Part shown: positions 14,772 to 16,670 of the stretch, in pieces
Layout: each line of letters opens with the position of its first letter
Numbering within the stretch: position 1 is the first letter of the stretch
Origin: Methanosarcina sp.
GTDB lineage: Archaea > Halobacteriota > Methanosarcinia > Methanosarcinales > Methanosarcinaceae
NCBI GenBank assembly: GCA_013331265.1
Contig: DUGS01000147.1
Span: 1 to 16,670 of the forward strand
Direction of reading: 5' to 3'
DNA length: 16,670 nucleotides
Made by a program: the position numbers and the translations under genes
The notes under the pieces: model-generated
Told to the model about the DNA's origin: nothing
What the model saw: only the letters and a program-made list of their open reading frames with translations
The model's database searches: none

Positions 14772-15569
14772 GTGCCAGAAAATCCAAACGAGACAAAACT
14801 AGTAAACTTTGCTATGGCCAATGGCACCAGAAGAAAGATAATTAACTTCCTGGCGGATAGCCATAAAAGTACCAGGGAAATAGGAGAGATAATCGGAGAG
14901 GCAACACTTGACTTTCATCTCAGGATTTTGCAGCAAGCAGGTCTGATTGAGTTAGATAAAGAGGTTGTGAAGCTAAGTGAATATGGTAAGAATTTCCTTA
15001 AGAGTAAAACCGAAAAAATTGAGGAGAAAATTGTAGACTTTTCTCAAGCAAAACCAATAGAGATTGCAAGTATCAGACAGGTTTTGCCCTGCATAGCTGA
15101 TTCCTCAAGACTAAGGGTGAGTGCAAATATGACTCCACCACTTGGTGGAGTTTTGAAACTCCTTGAACCGCTTTTTCCAAGAAGTAATTATTCAGATAGA
15201 AAAGATAGCCTGATAATTCAAAAAGGAGAAATAATCACAACTATTTACGGTAGTGGAAAAGTCTCCATTAGGATGGTCAAAAACGAGGCCGAAGCTAAAG
15301 AAGAGCTTGAAAGACTGAAGAATATTATCAATGAGGCTATTGCAAAAGGTGAAGCTCCGGCTCTCAGAGAAAAGGTAAAGGTTGATCTCATGGAGATCTA
15401 TAAACATCTGCCCCAGACCAACTGTGGCAAATGCGGTGAACAGGGGTGTTATAGCTTTGCCATCAAGCTTATGGCCAGACAGACCGCTCTGGAAATGTGT
15501 ACACCCCTTAAAGAGCCGGAGTATGCAAGTAATCAGGAGAATCTACAGGTTTTGGTTGATTATATCTAA
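14772..15569 (+). CDS. HTH and [4Fe-4S]-domain protein, copy 2
   Basis: This is a 265-residue paralogue of the protein at 13643-14440, colinear over its whole length. The GTG at 14772 (VPENPNETKLVNFA) aligns with the ATG start of copy 1 and sits behind the same AGGTGTTAAA site. The winged helix (GTRRKIINFLADSHKS), middle domain (LPCIADSSRLRVSANM; SLIIQKGEIITTIYGSGKV) and Fe-S domain (NCGKCGEQGC with Cys218, 221, 226 and the distal Cys243) are all intact. The most variable parts are the HTH and the linker at 80-92, while the Fe-S motif NCGKCGEQGCYSFAIKLM is identical. Divergence in the HTH with conservation of the Fe-S part suggests different DNA targets but the same signal. It is followed at 37 bp by TusD, so it probably shares that transcript. 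Confidence 0.85.
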   Translation: MPENPNETKLVNFAMANGTRRKIINFLADSHKSTREIGEIIGEATLDFHLRILQQAGLIELDKEVVKLSEYGKNFLKSKTEKIEEKIVDFSQAKPIEIASIRQVLPCIADSSRLRVSANMTPPLGGVLKLLEPLFPRSNYSDRKDSLIIQKGEIITTIYGSGKVSIRMVKNEAEAKEELERLKNIINEAIAKGEAPALREKVKVDLMEIYKHLPQTNCGKCGEQGCYSFAIKLMARQTALEMCTPLKEPEYASNQENLQVLVDYI

Positions 15570-15606
15570 GCTGTATTAATAAAACATAGCTTGTTTGGAG
15601 GAAATT

Positions 15607-15987
15607 TTGAAGACACTTACTATAGTACTTACCGATGGCCCTTATATATCCGAATATGCCGAAATCGCTTGTAAACTCGCCGAAGAAGCACTTAAACAAT
15701 ATCAAGTGAATATATTCCTATACCTGGACGCAGTGCATATACCCAAAAAAGGCCAGAATCCTTCATTTTTTACCAATGCAGGTGAACTTTTCACCGGACT
15801 GGCAGAGAAAGGGGCTGTAATCAGAGCCTGTGCAAGATGTGCTGCTGCACGAGGTTACACGGCAGAAGAGGATACTCTGAAAGGGAGTAACTGCGAAGAT
15901 TATCTCCCTGGGATAAAAATTTCCAGTCTTTATGAACTCTCAGAAATGCTGAAAAAGAGTGATAAAGTAATCTCGCTGTCAAGATAA
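15607..15987 (+). CDS. DsrE/TusD-like sulfur-relay protein
   Basis: This is a 126-residue cytosolic protein of the DsrE/TusD family, which carries sulfur as a cysteine persulfide. TTG 15607 is chosen because GGAGG (15597-15601) is 5 nt upstream; TTG 15595 would lie on that site. The N-terminal strand and helix (KTLTIVLTDGPYISEYAEIA) and the segment IRACARCAAARGYTAEE match the family. Cys78 aligns with the active Cys of TusD by my recollection of the C-x-A-A-x-R-G pattern, and a second Cys75 creates a CARC (CxxC) arrangement. Two downstream genes look like TusC and TusB, so a TusDCB-type heterohexamer is likely. The cofactors TusA and TusE are not in the window. The acceptor is unknown; tRNA thiolation, Fe-S assembly and sulfur trafficking are all possible. 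Confidence 0.85.
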   Translation: MKTLTIVLTDGPYISEYAEIACKLAEEALKQYQVNIFLYLDAVHIPKKGQNPSFFTNAGELFTGLAEKGAVIRACARCAAARGYTAEEDTLKGSNCEDYLPGIKISSLYELSEMLKKSDKVISLSR

Positions 15988-16010
15988 ACTCCAGAAAAGA
16001 GGTCTGAACT

Positions 16011-16355
16011 ATGAAATCAGTTTTCTATCTGCTGGACACAGCCCCATACGGCAGTGAAAAAGCCTTCGGAGCACTGAATGCGGCTGCAGTAAGTCTTGCA
16101 GGAATGAATGTGGTCCTGGGACTCTATGGAGATGGAGTTTATCTTGTAGTTGCTGGCCAGGATAGCACAAAGCTTGGAGTGCCAAACCTTTCAGACATTC
16201 TCTACTCGTATGGAGAGTTAAGAGTAATTGTGCACGAACCCTCACTAATTGAGAGAGGACTTTTTGGTGAAATTCTTGTAGAGACAATAGAACTTGTCGA
16301 TGAAGATGATTTTCTCGAAGCGATGGAAAACTCAGACTCCGTCATCTTATTTTAA
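16011..16355 (+). CDS. DsrF/TusC-like sulfur-relay protein
   Basis: This is a 114-residue soluble protein starting at ATG 16011 behind AGAGG. It has the alternating strand/helix pattern of the DsrE-like fold: MKSVFYLLDTAPYGSEKAFG, AALNAAAVSLAG, VVLGLYGDGVYLVV, and LRVIVHEPSLIERGL. No cysteine is present at all, as expected for the non-catalytic TusC/DsrF subunit. It follows TusD after 23 bp and precedes TusB after 15 bp, so the order D-C-B is that of known tus/dsr clusters. Its role would be structural within a TusDCB-like complex. Confidence 0.85.
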   Translation: MKSVFYLLDTAPYGSEKAFGALNAAAVSLAGMNVVLGLYGDGVYLVVAGQDSTKLGVPNLSDILYSYGELRVIVHEPSLIERGLFGEILVETIELVDEDDFLEAMENSDSVILF

Positions 16356-16370
16356 AAATGAGGTAGTATT

Positions 16371-16670
16371 GTGCAAGAAGAATTTGATATATTCCTGCTG
16401 ACAAAGACCCCTTTCAGCCCACGGTCGGAACTGTGTCTTAAACTGATTTCTCGCTCCGGAAATGCCAGGCTTTACCTTGCAGAAGATGGAGTCTATCACC
16501 TGCTTTCGGGGGTCCAGGAACTGATACATGGGTGTACAGTTTATGCATGTAAGGAAGATCTCGAGGCGAGAGCAGTAAACGTCAGGGAGAAAGTAATAAT
16601 TCCGGATAACTTTTATTCTGTTCTTATAGAGGATATAATGGAGCACTGTAAACGTGCATACACATTCTAA
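16371..16670 (+). CDS. DsrH/TusB-like sulfur-relay protein
   Basis: This is a 99-residue protein starting at GTG 16371 behind GAGGT (6-nt spacing). The window ends exactly on its TAA stop, so it is complete. The N-terminus FDIFLLTKTPFSPRSELCL, the segment GNARLYLAEDGVYHLLSG and the signature VYACKEDLEARAV followed by a basic region match the small TusB/DsrH family (roughly 90-105 residues), the third subunit of the DsrEFH/TusBCD complex. Cys residues are at LCLK, GCTVYACK and EHCKR; none is known to me to be essential in TusB. More of the operon may lie to the right. Confidence 0.8.
   Translation: MQEEFDIFLLTKTPFSPRSELCLKLISRSGNARLYLAEDGVYHLLSGVQELIHGCTVYACKEDLEARAVNVREKVIIPDNFYSVLIEDIMEHCKRAYTF

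Noticed and set aside
15382..15579. Alternative-frame open frame inside the second HTH/Fe-S gene
   Set aside because: It overlaps conserved Cys codons of the real frame and has no features of its own.

Overview
The window looks like chromosome from a methanogenic archaeon, most likely Methanosarcina or a close relative. This is inferred from the gene families and the general look, not from a search. The pointers are AT-rich intergenic regions with archaeal TATA-like boxes, GGAGG-type ribosome sites, a secreted YVTN beta-propeller protein, an archaeal HAE3-type RND transporter beside COG1361-type surface proteins, a DUF5652 protein, and paired HTH/Fe-S proteins beside sulfur-relay genes.

Layout. 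(1) 1-2488: an AT-rich leader and a secreted seven-repeat YVTN propeller protein. (2) 2489-5227: a gene-free stretch with a dense cluster of TTTTAC/GTAAAA motifs, then a broken P-type cation ATPase. Its TGES motif reads T-stop-E-S, and the C-terminal membrane part has a deletion plus a frameshift. (3) 5417-5647: a small His/Cys-headed coiled-coil protein. (4) 5810-7138, minus strand: a DUF5652 membrane protein, a 98-residue hypothetical protein and an intact MarR regulator. (5) 7139-8050: a scrambled intergenic zone with a probable IS200/IS605 (TnpB) right-end scar, four perfect 19-bp tandem repeats, a promoter with two overlapping inverted repeats, and a frameshifted MarR remnant. (6) 8065-12588: a tightly coupled operon of an HAE3/RND transporter and two paralogous membrane-anchored COG1361-like ectodomain proteins, closed by a strong hairpin. 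(7) 12830-13282: a universal stress protein behind a duplicated TATA segment. (8) 13337-13419: a degenerate tRNA-Leu-like sequence. (9) 13643-16670: two tandem paralogues of an HTH + middle domain + [4Fe-4S] protein, with a decayed DsrE/TusD gene between them, followed by intact TusD-, TusC- and TusB-like genes in one operon.

Two arrangements look like coherent systems. The first is the RND plus two surface-protein operon, with an operator-like site at its promoter and MarR-family sequences around it; it may export a hydrophobic or amphiphilic compound through the cell envelope. The second is the HTH/Fe-S pair with TusDCB, which suggests a sulfur-relay complex linked to a DNA-binding Fe-S protein. 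The decayed TusD copy implies that an ancestral [HTH-FeS + TusD] unit was duplicated and one TusD was then lost. The window also carries several decay products (ATPase, MarR, TusD, tRNA, IS scar), so it appears to be a plastic chromosomal region.
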